Shown here: positions 1 through 11,215 of the stretch, piece by piece
Layout of the letters: each line of letters opens with the position of its first letter
How positions within the stretch are numbered: position 1 is the first letter of the stretch
From: Prinia subflava
Taxonomy: Eukaryota > Chordata > Aves > Passeriformes > Cisticolidae
DNA: 64,000 nucleotides
Reading direction: 5' to 3'
Assembly (NCBI RefSeq): GCF_021018805.1
Contig: NC_086249.1
Span: 78,518,472 to 78,582,471 of the forward strand
Translations under genes and position numbers: made by a program
Notes under the pieces: model-generated
Seen by the model: only the letters and a program-made list of their open reading frames with translations
What the model was told of the DNA's origin: nothing
The model's database searches: none

Positions 1-254
1 AGTAGGAAGACTGCCTCTATTGGGATCACAGCTGTTTGTCTTGGAATAGTATTTTTTAATTGTGGCCCACCAGAAGAGACATCCTACAGACATTCCCAGT
101 CTCCACCTCAAGCCACAAATGAAAAGGATGCGTAGGACAGGATCTGTTGGTACCTCAGGTACTCTGAAAGGAAAATTCTTCTTTGCTGACATATGGGAAA
201 GATTGTCCCTCATCCCCCGTGTTTATTACAGGCTCTTCCTCTAGCCTCTGGTTG

Positions 255-350
255 CTTTTTTTTTTTTCTTTCTTTCTTTCTTTCTTTCTTTTTTTTTTTT
301 TTTTTTTTTTTTTTCTTTTTTTTCTTTTTTTTTTCTTTTTTTTTTTTTCC
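255..350. repeat. poly-T / (TTTC)n low-complexity tract
   Basis: Nearly pure T for about 95 bases, with a TTTC run near the left end and scattered single C interruptions further on. It could be the reverse-strand poly-A tail of a retroposed sequence, but no AATAAA lies next to it on the minus strand, so a simple slippage-grown tract is equally likely. Frames through it encode only poly-Phe or poly-Lys and are artefacts. Confidence 0.95.
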
Positions 351-2389
351 TCCTGAGATTTCCATCCTGAGTACCTCCTTCTTTGAAATTTGGAACTGTA
401 ATTCTGAAACTTGCTAAGTGGACCTTGAAGGGTAATAGAACTAACCTTTACTCCCTCCACAGGTGGGTGGTCACTTGGCTGAGAATATTTGGCTCATTTA
501 AAAGTTCATTAAAAGTGAAAGATTAACAGTTTATTTAACTTCATTTCCTCCTTATCTAGCAGAATATGGCCTTACACAGATTCTAGAGCATTTGAAAAAA
601 CTTCTTTTAAGACTTGCACTAGAAATAGTCACAGACCTGGAAAAGGATAAAGGAATTGATGTGCAAAGAGGGAAAAAGTAGGTGCACAACCTTCCTACCT
701 TCTTCTGCAGCACTCAGTGTGTCAGGATGACTTTTTGGGGCAGTGGGGCTCTCTTTCAGTACTGAGGTGTGCAAGGGCTGCACACAACTGATGTGGCAGG
801 CCAGCAATGTGACACACACCCAGGGCTGGTCACTTACTGGTTGGATGCTGTAATACACAATACTCTTTTTGAATAGCTCAAACAGATATACAGGGTTTTT
901 TTCCTAATGTATTTTTGCCTACCACAACTACCAAAGTTATAAGCAGAGCTTGTAACACTCTGACCCTGTACAACACTACATTCAACTCTAAATCACAAAG
1001 GCAGACTCAAAACTAGTTCTTTCACATGCTGGCAAATGAGCAAAATATAGAGTAAATTGCAACTACAGGAAGTAAGGATATTTTTGTATCATTCTGGAAC
1101 AATTCATTGACAAATATAAAGGGAGACATATATTGCTCTTGTAACCATGTGTTAATGATGAAATACAACATCAAGAATTTTAATTTTACTGAAATTACAG
1201 TTGTCAAAATAATTGCATTAGTTAATTTAAAATTCTTCATTGGAGAATGGCCCAGGCTATATCTCTGTTGCTCAAAATGTTTTATTGTGTAATCACAGCG
1301 CTTTTTTGATGAGCAATTTCTTTAATGTTATGCTATATATATGTATGGCAAAACTGTGAGTGATCTTTGTTTTTATATAGTACTGTGTTTTGCATATAAA
1401 ATACATTATGCATATTCTCTCTCCCTGTCTCCAACTCCTACCTTCAGAAAGCAGAGAATGGAGATCCAGTGTTCCCTGGTGACTGTGATTGCTTTTTGGT
1501 TTGTTCAAGCCTTCGAACTTCTTTGTTTCCCAAACTATCCACCTGTAAAACAACTGTAACAATCTCAACTATGCAGCTACTTCAGATTCCTGGACTGAGG
1601 ACTGACACAGTGCATTGGGTACAACAGCCCCCACCTCCTCCCTTTGCTTCTGCTCTTTTCCTCTGTTACGCTGGCAGCTTGGAGAATAAGCAGGAATTAT
1701 TTCTTGCAGGGGAATAATCTGTCCTGGGCTGCTTAAATTAACTTTATGCAGAAAATGGCCATGCTACATCACAGCCGGGCCCATAATGTCTTGACAGAAA
1801 AGGATGATAAGTAGTCCCTTTTCTCTGATGGCATCTTTCTCTTTCTCTGGATGCTGATCTGCTGTGTCTGCCTGCCTGCTTTATTCACACCAAATGGTAC
1901 ATTCACTTTCCTTGAGCTTCCTCAGAAAATACATTGACTTTTTTCAAAATACACAATTTCTTGGTTTGTGCATCCAAAGATGATCTGGATGATGTTGGCA
2001 ATGGTTTTGCATTCCAGTAAACTTAAAGATGGTGAAAACAAATACAGCAGAGGTAATGGCTAACCAGATAATGTGGTTTTACTGTTCCTCTGTAGAGAAA
2101 CAGATCAGCAATCAGTTTGTTCAATACCAGAAGTCATTTGAGGATGAGGACATGCAGCTGACATAGCATGGTTCAGAAGAAAATCCATCTTTTAGAATAT
2201 TTTTTCTAGTGAAGTTTCTTCATCTGATTAACACAGCAGACCATTGGTACTCTGTTTGGCAGTGTGTCATGGAAAAGCAGAGAAAGAGTATGACATACAA
2301 AGGGAGGTGTCAGGAATGAGAGGGAGACAGATACAGACACAAAGAAGGATAAAGTCCTGTCTGGGAAATCTCAGATCACCTGAAATTGT
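351..2389. other. unique non-coding stretch
   Basis: AT-rich sequence with no frame longer than about 90 codons and no recognisable domain, RNA gene or transposon. I see nothing specific to annotate here. Possible undetected short exons cannot be excluded without alignment. Confidence 0.6.
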
Positions 2390-2660
2390 GCGTTAAGTAG
2401 TGGACCTGATGGTGTTGTGATGCAAACAGTCATGCCACGCGGATATGCAGTGACTTACACCTTCTGACGATTTAATCCCCAGACTATCAAACTGTTCACG
2501 CTGGAATGCCGGTATTTAACTAACCTTGGAGAGCTGCAAAATGTGTATTAACAAAATAGCCCACAGAAGGCTGGAAGGCAGAGTAGTACAGCAATTCTCA
2601 GCAGCACACTCTGATGTACCCAGTCTGAGCGTGATGGAAACAGTTAATTGATAAATAAAG
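2390..2660. promoter_or_regulatory. candidate conserved non-coding element (CpG-retaining)
   Basis: This block keeps several CpG dinucleotides (in 'tgcgtt', 'cacgcgg', 'gacgat', 'cacgct', 'gccgg', 'gagcgt') within an otherwise CpG-poor AT-rich region. It also contains homeodomain-like cores such as 'atttaatccc' (a bicoid/OTX-type TAATCC) and 'gttaattgat'. It lacks an open frame and repeat character. Retained CpG and dense factor-like motifs are typical of conserved vertebrate enhancers, but conservation is inferred here and not shown. Confidence 0.25.
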
Positions 2661-3585
2661 CTACTAAATATTGTCTGTGCATTTAGACAGTGCATTTAAC
2701 AGTTTCTCATTGTGCAAGGGAAATAGGTACACTTCCAACCACCCTGATTCACCCTTGGACATTTCATGACTATGTCTTATCGCTTGGTTGAGCATAAATT
2801 CATAGATTTTATGGTTAAGGGAGCTTGAGATGGGCTGCTATATTTTCAGCACTTTGTTCTGCCACTTCTTTTTGGACCGTCTGCTGTCACCTTAAAGAGA
2901 CAAGTGTATATTATCAAGGTAAACATACCAATCATTCCAGCATTTGATAGTTAGACAAAAAAAAAAAAAAGAGAAACCTTTAAAAAATTGATACAGATAT
3001 GTCACTATTGTTACAGAGATAAGTCCTTAAAAAAGAAAATAACATAATTGTCTGTGCAGATTCAAAACCATAAAAATGTTTGCTGTTTACAGAGCTTTAC
3101 AATTTATTTATTTCAATGAAAATGCAAGATTCTTTCTAGTTCCAGTAGAATAATTTTAAAAGGAAGAAAAAGAGAGAAAATGAAAAAATTATCACAATTA
3201 TTTTAGAATTGAATGGTATTATCCAACACTATGATTAAAAATCAATCATTCAGGGACTGAGTGCATCTGAAAACACATGAAGACACTCTAACATTCATCT
3301 ATGTGCACAAAAAAGTGATTTATATACATAAATATATGTGCACACTTGTAGGCTTAATACATGTCAGTTTTCAGTTCTAGAAAGAGAGATGTACATAACA
3401 TTCATTGTTAGGGGAAGGATCATTGAACTTTGAAGTAAAACTAAATCTTATCATGGTTTATATATACATCATGACACAAGGCTCTGATAATACCATGAAA
3501 AAATAATTATTGTCTATAAGACCTATGGCATGAATAAATCTGCTGACACTTCTGTAGTTTCCATCATTAGCACCTTGATCTTTTG
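2661..3585. other. AT-rich non-coding stretch
   Basis: AT-rich DNA with a short A run near 2958. Around 2798-2840, 'catagatttta' followed by a purine-rich stretch faintly recalls an old CR1 tail in minus orientation, but it is too decayed to call. No gene is seen. Confidence 0.5.

Positions 3586-3610
<25 letters not shown>
3586..3610. repeat. (CA)n microsatellite
   Basis: About twelve uninterrupted CA units, followed by a T-interrupted extension ('tcacacatatat') that passes into TA-rich sequence. It is a likely length-polymorphic marker. No gene context. Confidence 0.97.
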
Positions 3611-3616
<6 letters not shown>

Positions 3617-5779
3617 ATATATGCACAAATATATATGTTTATCTGCAGTTGTTGTGGTGTTGGGGATTTTCCCCCCTAAGGAAAATACACTTAACTGTAA
3701 GATGGATATACCAAGTCTGCTCCTTTCATAGATGCCCATTTTAATGGCAGATGACAGAACTGGTGAAAAAATAATTTTAAATAATAAAAATATAATAAAT
3801 AAAAGTAAAATAAATGTGGAAAAGTGTGTATTTGTACATAGCATGCTGTACTTTAGCAAACATATTTGAATATAATTCCCTTTTATTGTCTAGATCAATA
3901 CCATTGTGATCAGTACTGATTAAAATGGAAACACTTATAAATAAAATACACTAGATTTTCTCAAATTAATTTCCCCACCTCCTAAACATTTAAAAAATAA
4001 TCCACAAAAGAGTTTGAGCATCTTGTTTCTTTTGAGGCAGTGTAATCATACATATTTTTATTCATATCTGATACTACAAAAGCTACAGAAAGATTCTATT
4101 GTTAGTATGTACCATATTATTGGTATTAACACACTCTAAATATGTGGAAATCTCATTCCAGAGGGGTTTTCTGTTTAATTTGTTCCCCTGTGATAATTAC
4201 AGTTTTTGTCTGAGATGAGAGTCTTTTTTGTTAAGCTCCAGTGCTTCTGTGCAGTCCAACTGTTATGCTGAGAAGTAAATGAAAAAGCCTTTGCTCAAAA
4301 GCAATGGAAATAGGCCTCAGTACATTCATTTTCAGGTTTCAGCTCTGTGCAGAACAAAAAGACACAGTGTGATTTTGAAAGATGATGTCCTATCTGTGTG
4401 TCAGAAATTATGGGAATTTTTCATTGAAATATAGGAGTTTCTCCAAGGAGTTCATGTTACTTTATTAGTTTATTTGGCTCCCCTATTTTTTGTTTGCATT
4501 AGGAGCAGTTGAAGTAACAAATAGATATGTATATACATACACATGTATGCACACTCAGGTATATTTATATACAAGAATGTAAGTAAACATATATAGATGT
4601 ATTTCTCTTTACCCTAGTTTCATTTTACCAAGGTAACATGAAGTAGGGTGGTAGGTTTTAAGATTACCAACACTGATCAATAATCAATGTACTGGTTTCC
4701 ACAAGTATGACCCATTTCAGTGACTTTGAAAATAGTGCAGACCAACATTGTCACTTAGATGACATCTGTCATCTCAGGCTGCTTCTAACACATAAACCAA
4801 CATCAGATACACAAAAGGTACACTCTTCCCATTTTCTTTTTTTCATACAGGTAAATGGATACCAACACACACAAAGAGTGATGGCTTGGAGAAATATCCT
4901 TACTTGCCATGTAAATGGCAGGAAGATAGGAAGGAAAAACCCCAGCACATTGCAAGAAAGGCTGAGAATTCAAAATGACCTTGGCAGATTTCCAAAATGG
5001 TCTGGAAAAGAATACAGGGAGGGAGCATGAAATTCATGAAGGACAAGTGCAAGGCACTACTTAAAAGATAAATGTTCAATAAATACAGAACAGAATGTAG
5101 CTGATAGGACAGAAATTTTTCTTAGAAATTGGTAGATATATGGATCATCCCTAGTGCAGGCTTGATGTGTTACAAGCATCAAATTTCTGAATAAAAAATA
5201 AAATTTATTCTGTGGTGCAAATGCAAGGGAAAAATATACATAAAATTTCAAACAAAATAATTCTTTCTGTTTACTTCGTGTTGTGAAGGCATTAATAGAA
5301 GTGCCTGAATATCACACTTTAGAACTAGACATGTATCATTTCAACAAGAATTATCAGAAGGCTATGAAGACCTTCAAAAAGACTGATGCATTTATTTCAT
5401 CTAAGGATGATAAAAAAGGGAGTCATGGTATGTTTTCCCAAGAAGAACTGAAAAGCCTGTTACTTATATTTTTGCTCAATCTGCAAAGAAGGTCTGGTCT
5501 CAAAATCCAACAAGAAAGATTTTTGCTTAATTTTTTTATAGGCAAGCTGTTTTGGTTCATGTGCAGACAGTTTGGTGGATACAGGGACTCATGGAAGGAC
5601 ATGGTCAACAAGAAGACTTGAATACCCCCCAGCCCCATTTTCATGACATTTACATAGAACAGAGTCTGCTCCAATGCCTTATTTCACTGCATTTACTTCA
5701 AATGTTCACTATATATGACTCACCTTATTTCTTTTTAGAAAAACAAGGGAGGTTTTCCCTTCTCTTTCCCAAGACACTG
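3611..5779. other. AT-rich non-coding stretch
   Basis: TATA-rich, low-complexity patches (for example around 4520-4600) alternate with unique sequence. The frames at 4707-5030 and 5283-5621 (plus) are over 100 codons but show no domain, signal peptide or codon pattern that I recognise. I treat them as chance frames. Confidence 0.55.
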
Positions 5780-6718
5780 ATTCTATCTTGATTTCTTGCT
5801 TTTCTTCTCTTTATATTCATTTGGCTCACGCTCAGACATCCTGTCTTTCTGTGTCTCTTCAGTCACTATGCATCTCTTTCCCATCTCTCTTAGCTCCTTT
5901 CTGTCTTCTTTTAAGTTTCACCTTACTTGTCCCATCCTGTATTTCAAGAGGGAGGAAAAGCCTGAAGCTGGAGACTCCCACAGGCAGTTATTCCTCCTCT
6001 GGGATTTTAGGTTCCTCTTCTGGGATACAAGGGGGCAGACCTGCTGTGTTTTCCCAGTTCGTGGGTTCCAAGGTGGGCAAAGTGGAGGCAGCCACAGAGC
6101 AGCAGGATCTGCTGCTGAGGGAAACTAAGAGAGGAGCTCATGGAGCCCCAGCTGTTGCTGTGGACACCTCTTTGTGCCCCAGCATGGGAGTGGCAGTTTA
6201 ACCGTGGATTATTTATTACTGGAGAACCTAGACTATGCTTATTTTCACTCCTGCTGGATTTCATCCCCTTTACTACCTCAGGGCAAAGACCTTGGTTTCA
6301 AACTTCAGCCTTTCAAGGGTACTGCAAGGGAACAATATTTGCCTTTTAAGGCATTTTTGGAGAAAACCTTTATTCTGGAGTTTGAGGGGGAAGATTCTTC
6401 TTCTCCTCTCTAGTTTAACAATTCCTCCTAGTCTTGGCTTAGTCTAAAGCATGTTTTTGCACAGCTCCTGTGACGGTCTCTTCTACTGGAACAAAGCCTC
6501 GGTCCTGCTGATTAGACTACAGGAAAGATCTATCTTAGTGTAGTTTTTTTCTGTTTTATGATTGGTATTGGTTGTACAGTGGTTTATACACAAACTCACA
6601 GGTATCACAAGCAGGCTCACTCATGACACATCCATTTGGGCAGGTACTTGACTCCAAACATCAATCCCATTTCCTCTGCAAGAAAATGGGATTGGATATT
6701 GTAGCCCTTCCTCTGATC
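5780..6718. other. GC-richer unique block without recognisable gene
   Basis: Base composition is visibly richer in G and C than the flanks, and frames overlap on both strands (5788-6201 and 5796-6128 plus, 6007-6264 minus). Several frames stay open at once, which is expected when stop codons are rare because of composition, and none gives a recognisable protein. It could hold part of a non-coding transcript or an old repeat that I do not recognise. Confidence 0.4.
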
Positions 6719-6753
6719 TCTTCACTGAGCTCTGAGCTCTTCACTGAGCTCTG
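6719..6753. repeat. 19-bp tandem duplication
   Basis: The unit 'tcttcactgagctctgagc' occurs at 6719-6737 and is repeated for 16 bases from 6738. This is a small local duplication and carries two GAGCTC cores. No functional role is evident. Confidence 0.9.
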
Positions 6754-6979
6754 TGAGAATGCCCTGACTGCTCTGCTGCTCCCTGTCCCTTCTCACCAGG
6801 GCTTTCACTTGCCAGCTGGTGCCAGGGACTGCTTTTACTCATCCTGAAGGATTACTCTTCTCTGGATGTGTGTTAACCACACGGTGCTCTCCTCACTGCA
6901 CAATCACCTGGATGTTGCAAGCTGGGAATCCTGAAACCAAGAAAATCAAAGGCCACATGTGTATGCAGTCTTTTGGCTG

Positions 6980-7398
6980 CTCAGAGTAGATGTGATTTGA
7001 TGCCCACTCACCAGTTAGGAAGGAGCATTCAGGGAATAAAGCTGCACAACAATAGTGAAGGTTTGGTAGGTCCCTTACTAGCTGCTGTAGAAAATGTCAT
7101 CTCCTTTGTGGGAGCTCCCCTCTCTGTGTTTGCACTGCCACATTGGTGCCAGGACCTTAGTTCCATAAACCTGCCAAAGAAACTGGCAAAACCTTTCCCA
7201 CTGCTGGCCCTGTCCTTGGGCCTGTGCTGGGAACAGGCAGCCCTGCAGTGTGGCAGGGCTAGCCCCTCAGACTGCCAGCTGCCAGCACAGCCTGACAGGC
7301 AGATAAACAAGCAGAAACCCCAAAGAAAATAAGAGCAATTGAAGCAACCCACACAAATAAAAGAATCCTGAGGGGTTTTAGGAAATACATTTGTCACC

Positions 7399-7446
<48 letters not shown>
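6980..7446 (+). other. possible retroposed transcript end with poly-A tail
   Basis: A GC-richer stretch ends in an uninterrupted run of 47 A (7400-7446), with an AATAAA signal at 7356-7361, 39 bases before the A run. That order (body, signal, A tail) resembles a processed retrocopy, though the distance is longer than the usual 10-30 bases. I found no clear target-site duplication and no recognisable coding sequence in the body. The alternative is a simple A microsatellite next to a chance AATAAA. Confidence 0.3.
7400..7446. repeat. poly-A tract (47 bases)
   Basis: Forty-seven consecutive A residues followed by an A-rich, G-interrupted tail to about 7460. The frame reading through it on the minus strand gives poly-Phe and is an artefact. 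The tract length should be treated cautiously because homopolymers are often mis-sized in assemblies. Confidence 0.97.
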
Positions 7447-7448
<2 letters not shown>

Positions 7449-7769
7449 AAGGAAAAAACTCAGCCAGCAACCAAAACTAGGCATATCAGATTCACCACAT
7501 CACAGCACGAGCCCATTTTTAACAGACTGTGGTTACCTTGGTTATGTAGTGGGTACCCTTTGTGAAAACCAAATAAACAAACAACACAGACACTCCACTA
7601 ATGCAGGAACTGCTCTCAGACTGCATATTGGCTCTGAGCCACATCTCCCGCAGTAAGGGGAGTGTGGAAATGCACAGCCTTGGCAGCAGCTTCCAGTGCC
7701 TCAGGCTCTCACAGTTTATTTTATTTTATTTATAGGATTTTCCATGGCACTCGTCACCCTCATATCTAA

Positions 7770-7950
7770 GCATCTTAGAGGTATTAGTAGACTTACCCTC
7801 ACAACCCCTCTTTGAGATAAAGAAGTTATTATCTCCATTTTATAGATATAGAACTAATAGATCACTAATTTGCTCAGTTTCAGAAGGAGAATCTGGCAGA
7901 ATTAGGGACTGGACAAGCCCCTGAGTTCCATTCCTAAACTTTAACCACAA
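7770..7950 (+). repeat. MIR-like SINE relic (3' half)
   Basis: The order of blocks matches the 3' part of the ancient amniote MIR SINE. It runs from 'cctcacaacccctctttgag' through 'ttattatctccattttatag', a degraded 'gaactaatag...tttgctcag', 'atctggcagaattaggg' and 'ctgagttccattcctaaa'. MIR was active early in amniote history, so decayed copies are expected in birds. Divergence is high and boundaries are approximate. The call rests on remembered consensus blocks, not a search. Confidence 0.55.
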
Positions 7951-8350
7951 AAGTTTCCTTCTAGGGGCATTAATGAGACTGATGAAGTACAGGAAGCTGA
8001 ACATCATCATGGATATATTTGACTTCTGATTTTTTGGTTTTTTTTTTCTACAATGTTTGGTCTAGCAGCTGCTAAGAACATAGAAAAAAAGGTAAGATTC
8101 TATTTGCAGTTTTTTTCATCTCAGAGGTCTAAATAGAGATATCAGTACAGCACACCTTTTTCATAAGTGTTTATAATAAGAGCAACTGATATACTTTAGA
8201 CCTGCATGGAACCGAAGTCTAACATGTTTTTGGCATGACACTAATCCTAAATTAGTTGCTTGATGTTTATTTTAATTTTTTGCTTCTGTTTGTAGTTAAT
8301 TTTTCTAATTTGAGGACAATCTGGTGCTTCACTGAAGTCAGATTCTTTTT

Positions 8351-8395
8351 CCGTTTTTTCCGTTTTTTCCGTTTTTTCCGTTTTTTCCGTTTTTA
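8351..8395. repeat. 9-bp minisatellite (CCGTTTTTT)5
   Basis: Five tandem copies of CCGTTTTTT start at 8351, 8360, 8369, 8378 and 8387. Each copy carries a CpG, which is unusual in this CpG-depleted region and suggests a recent expansion. Because the period is a multiple of three, an open frame reads through it as a repeated Phe-Phe-Arg tripeptide, but there is no reason to think this is translated. A short CCTCAACT doublet follows at 8397-8412. Confidence 0.95.
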
Positions 8396-8412
8396 TCCTC
8401 AACTCCTCAACT

Positions 8413-9799
8413 CCTCTCAATTGATAACTTCAAGAATTAAACTGCCTGTCATGCATCTATTTTGGTGTTCAAACTGGCCACTGCTGTAAAGAGTTGTGCC
8501 TCTTGCTCTCCATCACTGTACAGAAAAGCAGCAGATCCTTCTGTGTGTCAAGAAACCAGGAGGATCCCATGTCACTGCAAATGAACCATGAATTTCCAGG
8601 GTTCAAAGGACAACGAGAAAGACAGGATGAGTCATGTGACTTTCGTGTTGCACCCTGATAAATGGCAGGTCAAGGAGGGTTGTGTTTAATAGTATATTCC
8701 TCAATGAAATGTCACTTTTTCCTCAATGTGTCCTCTGTGTGAGCTAATTAAAATCATGTTTTACTGCAATGTCAGCACATGAAGTTGCTGACTTTCTTGT
8801 TGTCTTCTACATAGTTCAAAATGAATGTTGTCATTTGATAAATTCAGGATCTTAAAGGTTCTGTCTGATGGGGCTTAATGTATGCTGCTCTATATATGTT
8901 TAATGCTTTCAAACTGCCTCTCTTCCTTTGTTCAAATCACAGCATTCATGACCTGCACATAATGTTCTCTCCTGCCATCCTTAAACCTCAACCTCCTCAA
9001 AATTAACAGCATTTTTTAAAAGATCTCAAGCAAATATTGGCATTGCTTCCCTTCCAGACTGTTTAAAATTAGATTTTAAGCAGTGTGTCCAAAAGCCATG
9101 CTCATATGCGTCCAATGAGAATTGGCTGTACAGGTGCAATTTTCTTACATATTTCCTTACATTTCTTATATATATTCATATCAGAGTGTGTTTGTAATGT
9201 TCATTTGGAATAAATTCCACCACCTTACACCACATCTATAATATGCAATAGTTAGAGTATGGTTATAAGGAAGCATGGGATTAATTTCTCTAACCAGTAG
9301 CAATTGCAGGATTCTTCTTTGTAAAGCTCTTGGAAACTGCCTCTTATGGTGCATCTCAGTAATAGGAATATGAATGAGAAAAACCACCTACCTGCTACTG
9401 CATTAACTTTTGCTTTTACTATTTCTATTCTTGTATCCTGTAAAATTTCTTTTAACAAAAAGCCAAAGTCAGTCTCTCTGCATGTTTTACAGTAAATGAC
9501 AGAGCGAAGTTTCCAGCTTTAGCCTGATGCTTTATCACCTTGTGCTGTAATCCACACAGATCCTGTAAATTTGTTTGGGACTGAGTCAGTTCTTCAGTGA
9601 GTATTGTCCATATATTAATTTATTGATAGGTGCTACAGCTCTGGGTGGTGACAATTCAAGCCACTGCTCAGTCCAAGGTGTGCCTTCACCCTCTTCCCCC
9701 CCCCCATCCTCCTCCAGTTTGCTTCCCTGGTGCTCAGAGCCAGTGCAATGGCTGAGATACAAAACACAGATCTCAAAGACATTCTCTCACCTCCTAAAG
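8413..9799. other. unique non-coding stretch
   Basis: AT-rich sequence without recognised genes. The only low-complexity feature is a short run of C near 9696-9706. Two overlapping minus-strand frames at 9181-9458 are shadows of each other and show no domain. Confidence 0.55.
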
Positions 9800-9872
9800 A
9801 CCTTATCTGAAGCCCATTAAAGCTGATGAGAGCCTTCCCATTGACTTCAGAAGGCCTCAGATCCAGGCCCCC
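9800..9872. repeat. ancient palindromic MITE-like relic
   Basis: An imperfect inverted repeat pairs about 9805-9826 ('atctgaagcccattaaag') with 9841-9862 ('ttgacttcagaaggcctcag'), followed by 'atccaggcccc'. The combination of 'cccattgacttca' and a terminal 'gatc(c/a)aggcccc' resembles old palindromic repeats that I recall as common in archosaur and turtle genomes. The family name is not assigned. Confidence 0.4.
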
Positions 9873-10224
9873 AGGGAAAAGATGTTAACACTCGTGCATC
9901 CTTAAACCAGCCAGGAGAAGTTCTTGAAATCAATATCTCTCTATCAATATTGGTACCTAAAACACTTAAAATACAACAAAGACTGTTCTTGTGAGTCCTG
10001 CCAGCTGCAGGGAAAAAAAAATAGAAAACAAGCCCTTGGGAGACACCATTACCTAAAATAAGCGGCTGAGTCCAAGCAGTGACCACAACAGCTACAAAAC
10101 TATATCCTAACCTTTCTGTGTTTGTACTCAGCTTTGCTTGACTGTACTCCCAGCTCCACACTGAATGCACGAAATGACTCACATTACACACACTGCAACA
10201 AAGGCAGTTATACCCCAATCTTCA

Positions 10225-10365
10225 TTAAGGTCTTAATGCAGCAAGGTACTTAAGCACATGCCTAACTTTAAGTACAAGGGAAGTCTAATTAACTTCAATG
10301 GGACTGCTTGCTTGCTTTAAGCCAGGCATGTGCTTAAGTACCTTGCTGAAACTGAGAGGAAGACT
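10225..10365. repeat. ancient palindromic MITE-like element with perfect 25-bp arms
   Basis: The 25 bases at 10239-10263 are the exact reverse complement of 10324-10348, separated by a 60-bp spacer. The spacer contains 'acttcaatgggactg', a phrase I recall from old palindromic repeats shared by birds, crocodiles and turtles. The arms contain 'acttaagcacatgcct'. Such elements have no coding capacity and probably moved as non-autonomous DNA transposons. Perfect arm identity in such an old element is noteworthy. Confidence 0.6.
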
Positions 10366-10864
10366 CCAGGTGCTAGCATTTATACAAGTGTCATTAAACA
10401 CAGAGTTAGTGTACTTAGATACACAAACTTCCTAACCCCTAAAACCACATCATTAAATTACAGCACTTACTAGAAAACAGCAAAGGTGAGCATGTTGATG
10501 AAGCTTCACATACATCAATATACATACATACATAAGCACTGAAGTGATCAAAAATATCCTGTGCACATTTTCAGCACTCCACCTGTGGTTTGTGCACACG
10601 TACCTGTTCTTTCAGATTTCAGGTTTCTATAGCCAGAGACTGCAGACCTCTGAAAGGGCTGTGAAAAAGACCCTGATCTGAAAATAATACCATCTATGAC
10701 TTAGGTATCAAAGAACAAAGAAGTGAAAATGGAAATGGTTAGTACCTCAGGGGAAAAACAAAAACTCTTTAGGTTCCTTAACAGTCCTATTTTGTACTTT
10801 CAGTAAGTTATGTTATTTTTTAGTTGATCTGAATTTCTTGTATTTTTAGTGCCTGTTTAATTGT

Positions 10865-10965
10865 CATCAGATAGAAGTTAAGCCACTCACTTGCTGTGTG
10901 ACTGCAGGCAAGTTGCTTGACCTTCTTTTTAGTCCTCTTATCTGGCTTTATAATCCAGCACAAAT
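10865..10965 (+). repeat. MIR-like SINE relic (central part)
   Basis: The series 'cacttgctgtgtgactgcag', 'gcaagttgcttgacctt' and 'tagtcctcttatctgg' lines up in order with the well-known MIR core ('acttgctgtgtgacctt', 'gcaagtcacttaacct', 'tttcctcatctgt'). Orientation is plus. Ends are vague and divergence is high. It lies about 3 kb from the other MIR-like piece, and the two are probably independent insertions. Confidence 0.6.
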
Positions 10966-11154
10966 GGGAACTCACTAAAATCTAGAAGCTGTGTGTGTGC
11001 TGAGCAGAATAAGCTGGCTAGTCTTCTGGGTAGTTCATCAACAGTTTTGTCAGGATCAGAAAAAATTTACTGGGAAAGGACAACCACTCTAAGGCCAGGT
11101 TTTAGTTCTGCCTATTCCCTGTGACACTTTTTTGAGCTGTGTTTCTTCATTAGT

Positions 11155-11215
11155 GGTTGGACTCCATGAGCTTAAAGGTGTTTTAAAACCTAAATGAGTC
11201 TATAATTTGTTAATT
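11155..11215 (+). repeat. old CR1/L3-type 3' tail fragment
   Basis: The stretch 'ttggactccatgagcttaaa', followed by 'ggtgttttaaaacctaaatg' and 'agtctata', resembles the CR1 3' end ('ttggactcgatgatc', 'aaggtctttcccaacc', 'gattctatg'). It is much more decayed than the other CR1 copies in the window and is probably a separate, older insertion. Confidence 0.5.

Noticed and set aside
155..460. Lysine-rich minus-strand frame and phenylalanine-rich plus-strand frame
   Set aside because: Both come from the poly-T/TTTC tract. There is no protein signal outside it.
5788..6201. Overlapping 137- and 110-codon plus-strand frames
   Set aside because: Two frames are open over the same bases in a locally GC-richer area. 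There are no domains and no splice or promoter context, so stop-poor composition explains them.
7029..7484. 151-codon minus-strand frame, the longest in the window
   Set aside because: A large part is poly-Phe encoded by the poly-A tract, and the remainder has no recognisable domain. It overlaps a plus-strand frame of similar size.
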